Of a stretch of DNA of 40,933 nt, positions 39,060-40,933 are shown in pieces. The notes under the pieces were generated by a model. It saw only the letters and a list, made by a program, of their open reading frames with translations. It had not been told where the DNA came from and did no database searches. The DNA is from Armatimonadota bacterium (GTDB taxonomy: Bacteria > Armatimonadota > UBA5829): NCBI GenBank assembly GCA_026392045.1, contig JAPLCU010000025.1:1-40933 (forward strand). The letters run 5' to 3'. Position numbers and translations under genes: made by a program. Numbering within the stretch: position 1 is the stretch's first letter; each line of letters begins with the position of its first letter.

Positions 39060-40595
39060 TTACGCCAGCAATTTTTCCATCTCGTCCGTCAACCCGGTGA
39101 TCTCCCAGCGGATAAGGGAAATTGGGATGAAGCCGGCGCCCAAGAAAGCGGTAAAGCAATCCTGGAGCGAGAAGTCGGCGCCCTTGATCCGCGAATAATC
39201 CGCAATCAGTTTGTCCAACTGAACTTTGCCCATCAGATAGCCCGTTCCGTAGCCGGGCTGGCGGATGTAGAGCTCGAGATCGTCCCACAGAAGGAACGTG
39301 TCTGCCCGGCTGTAGCCCCTGGCCGTAAAGTGGGCGGCGTAATCCAGCCCGCCCTTGAAATCCAACTCGTGGCAATGCATCTTTAGGTCTGCCGCGGCGC
39401 GGGCGGCCCGGAAGCTGAGGAGCACGTAAGTCAGTTCGCGCGCGCGCGGTCGGTCGTCGAGCAGCCCCAGGTGCGAGAGGATCTCCTCAATGCCGGTCGC
39501 CAGTCCCTCCGCGCGCAGACCGGCAATGTGATAGGGCCGGTCCGCGCCCCGAATCGAGCGAATGTCCCCCGCGTAACGCCGGTCGTCGTGCGCGTGGCCG
39601 CAGACATCATGGGCATGCAGGGGCAGTACGTCGCGGCAAAGGACCTCCTGGAAAAAGTCCATCTTCGCCGGATCGTAGGGCCAAAATCTCTCGGGCCTGC
39701 GCTTCGGTTTAAGGAACTCCATGTCCTTGAATATCAGCGTGCTTTCCAGGAAGCTCATCAGCCGTTCCATGCCGCCGTCGAAGAGCGCCAGATGCTCCTC
39801 GGTGGACTGTGCCGGGACCAGTTCGGGAAGGTCCCGGTTATGGTGCTCCTCCAGGCGCATGCATAGCTCCGCGCGCTCCAGTTCGCGCTGGACAATGGCA
39901 TGCGATTCTTGCCACGTATACGGGAAGAGGTACACGTTCTTCATGAACCAGTTCCAGTTCTCTTCGCCTAAGCCAGCGTTCGGCAGAAAACGCTCCTGAT
40001 CGGCCTGCAGCCAAACGCTGAAATCATCGATCGCTTCCACGATGCGCGAGACGTCTGGAACCAGTTCGGGATGATGCTCGCTGGCCTTCTCCGCGAACTT
40101 GCACCAGGCGTCACGCTCACGCTTTTTCATCCGCAGCGCCAGCGTGGCGAAATCGGCCGCGACCTCCGTCAGATTGTCTTTGGCCTGGGCCAGCAGCGCC
40201 GGGAGTTTGCGGATCGCGCCCTGGAACGCCTCAAGGTCATCGGTCGGGAGCGGCAGGTTTCTGGGAATTTGTACGGCGCCCTGCATGGTCTCTTCGAAAC
40301 GCGGCGTGGTGCAATAGAACCCGGGATCGCGCGACCAGGGTCTGATCACCCGATGATTAAAGTCGAGTCCGTTCATTTCCGCGCGGACGATGTGGTAGTC
40401 CACCTGTTCGCTCACGGGCCAGCTCCCGATATCCATGGCCGCCAGACGTTGCTGGTACAGCTTGAGTTCTGCATGCTGCGCATTCATTCTCGCCGCGGTA
40501 TAGTCGGGGATGCCGTCGCATGATTTGGGGGGTCTGAACTCGCAGAATTCACGGAACAGGTTGACAAGGTCAGTGTGGGTCGCAGCTTTGCTCAC
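39060..40595 (-). CDS. DUF885 family protein
   Basis: A 511-aa protein of the DUF885 family, whose members resemble zinc metallopeptidases. The C-terminal third follows the family pattern: RAEGLATGIEEILSHLGL, ELTYVLLSFRAARAAADLKMHCHELDF, then LELYIRQPGYGTGYLMGKVQLDKL. Where typical members have HExYPGHH, this one has HAHDVCGHAHDD, one residue shorter and with Asp for Glu, so metal binding may be altered or lost. No signal peptide is evident, unlike many relatives. GTG 40595 is preferred over an upstream in-frame ATG (40673) because AAGGAG lies 6 nt before it. The gene is clearly richer in GC than the rest of the window, suggesting a different origin. Confidence 0.8.
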   Translation of the reverse strand: MSKAATHTDLVNLFREFCEFRPPKSCDGIPDYTAARMNAQHAELKLYQQRLAAMDIGSWPVSEQVDYHIVRAEMNGLDFNHRVIRPWSRDPGFYCTTPRFEETMQGAVQIPRNLPLPTDDLEAFQGAIRKLPALLAQAKDNLTEVAADFATLALRMKKRERDAWCKFAEKASEHHPELVPDVSRIVEAIDDFSVWLQADQERFLPNAGLGEENWNWFMKNVYLFPYTWQESHAIVQRELERAELCMRLEEHHNRDLPELVPAQSTEEHLALFDGGMERLMSFLESTLIFKDMEFLKPKRRPERFWPYDPAKMDFFQEVLCRDVLPLHAHDVCGHAHDDRRYAGDIRSIRGADRPYHIAGLRAEGLATGIEEILSHLGLLDDRPRARELTYVLLSFRAARAAADLKMHCHELDFKGGLDYAAHFTARGYSRADTFLLWDDLELYIRQPGYGTGYLMGKVQLDKLIADYSRIKGADFSLQDCFTAFLGAGFIPISLIRWEITGLTDEMEKLLA

Positions 40596-40705
40596 GGTTT
40601 CTCCTTCTGATGCATGTTTACACAATAATCGCAAATCTTCCATCATTGCGCAAGGCGATAGAGCCTGTCCCATCCGTAGTTGGAAGTGGTGGTGGCTCTA
40701 GCTGA

Positions 40706-40734
40706 ATGTTACGCTGCTTTTTTCTCTTTGTCAA
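40706..40734 (-). promoter_or_regulatory. Sigma-70-like promoter of the DUF885 gene
   Basis: On the minus strand TTGACA (40734-40729) and TAACAT (40711-40706) are separated by exactly 17 bp: a perfect -35 and a -10 matching 4 of 6. A transcript would begin near 40700, about 105 nt upstream of the GTG start. Confidence 0.6.
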
Positions 40735-40775
40735 CATCTTCGTCAAGGGCAGCTTTTAGCATCCATAAGTCCTTA

Positions 40776-40821
40776 TCGGTCTCTCGGGATTTGAATGGAG
40801 CCGCAGGCGGAATGGAAATCC
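40776..40821. repeat. Family-H hairpin repeat, copy 2, interrupted by the intron
   Basis: Nearly identical to 38958-39004, but the match stops at AAATCC: the final C of the stem is replaced by the end of the group II intron. The intron therefore appears to have inserted at the base of this hairpin. Confidence 0.75.
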
Positions 40822-40933
40822 ATAGAGGTAGGTGTGAGTCACGGCTCACACCCCCTCCCCGAACCGTACGTGCGGTTTTCCCGCATACGGCTCTCCACGT
40901 AACTCTCGCCGCAAGGCATGCGCAGGCAGTTGC
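40822..40933 (-). mobile_element. 3' end of a group II intron (domains V and VI)
   Basis: On the minus strand, GAGCCGTATGCGGGAAAACC begins a 33-nt hairpin (40893-40861) ending GGTTC. It has the catalytic AGC triad and the GAAA-like loop that define bacterial group II intron domain V. GGTGTGAG-CCGTGA-CTCACACC (about 40851-40830) is a domain VI stem, followed by TACCTCTAT at the presumed 3' splice site next to the family-H hairpin. The upstream ribozyme domains, and any reverse transcriptase reading frame, would lie beyond the window end. Which class (IIB or IIC) cannot be decided from this fragment. Confidence 0.85.

Noticed and set aside
1-40933. tRNA and rRNA genes
   Set aside because: I saw no cloverleaf with a GGTTCRA T-loop and no rRNA-like segment in the gaps; a covariance-model scan would be the decisive check.

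Overview
The window looks like a piece of a chromosome from an uncultured, flagellated, two-membrane (diderm) bacterium of about 50% GC. The evidence is a flagellin, a Wza-type outer-membrane polysaccharide exporter with a Wzc-type partner, and secreted proteins with c-type haem motifs. DUF4091-type glycosidase-like proteins and HzsA-related proteins are, as I recall, frequent in Armatimonadota and in Planctomycetes/Verrucomicrobia relatives. I lean towards an Armatimonadota-like host, but the sequence alone does not settle this. Start codons are unusually mixed (many GTG and TTG, one probable CTG), and most are backed by strong AGGAGG-type ribosome binding sites.

Layout. Positions 1-5525 hold housekeeping genes: flagellin (minus strand), xylulokinase, a small TM2-domain membrane protein behind a consensus sigma-70 promoter, and phosphoserine aminotransferase. 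Positions 5908-7786 hold an ApaLI-like type II restriction-modification pair. Positions 8047-12427 hold a DRE-TIM aldolase and, facing it, a large secreted DUF4091/GH123-like protein. Positions 12799-30995 form one long plus-strand exopolysaccharide locus: flippase, ligase/polymerase, a double glycosyltransferase, phosphoglycosyl transferase, a PLP enzyme, three tandem FemAB/GNAT-type transferases, a methyltransferase, a DegT aminotransferase, Wza-like exporter, Wzc-like tyrosine kinase and a membrane 4,6-dehydratase. Together these could make, decorate, flip, polymerise and export a polymer containing amino sugars. Positions 31516-37185 hold two tandem HzsA-related dihaem proteins. A TerB-CbbX-like AAA ATPase and a DUF885 protein on the minus strand close the window. 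The last 110 bases carry domains V and VI of a group II intron whose body lies outside.

The most striking content is repeat biology. Three short non-coding elements have GTAA-type inverted termini and perfect 8-bp target duplications, which fits MITEs moved by an IS66-type transposase. One of them can be compared with an empty site at the paralogous upstream region of the second HzsA-like gene. Several other small palindromic or tandem repeat families are scattered between genes and have also entered genes. The double glycosyltransferase gene contains five such insertions, including a 72-codon in-frame repeat array that appears to have fused two formerly separate glycosyltransferases. A cluster of three DnaA-box consensus sites at exact 11-bp spacing lies in front of the export genes.
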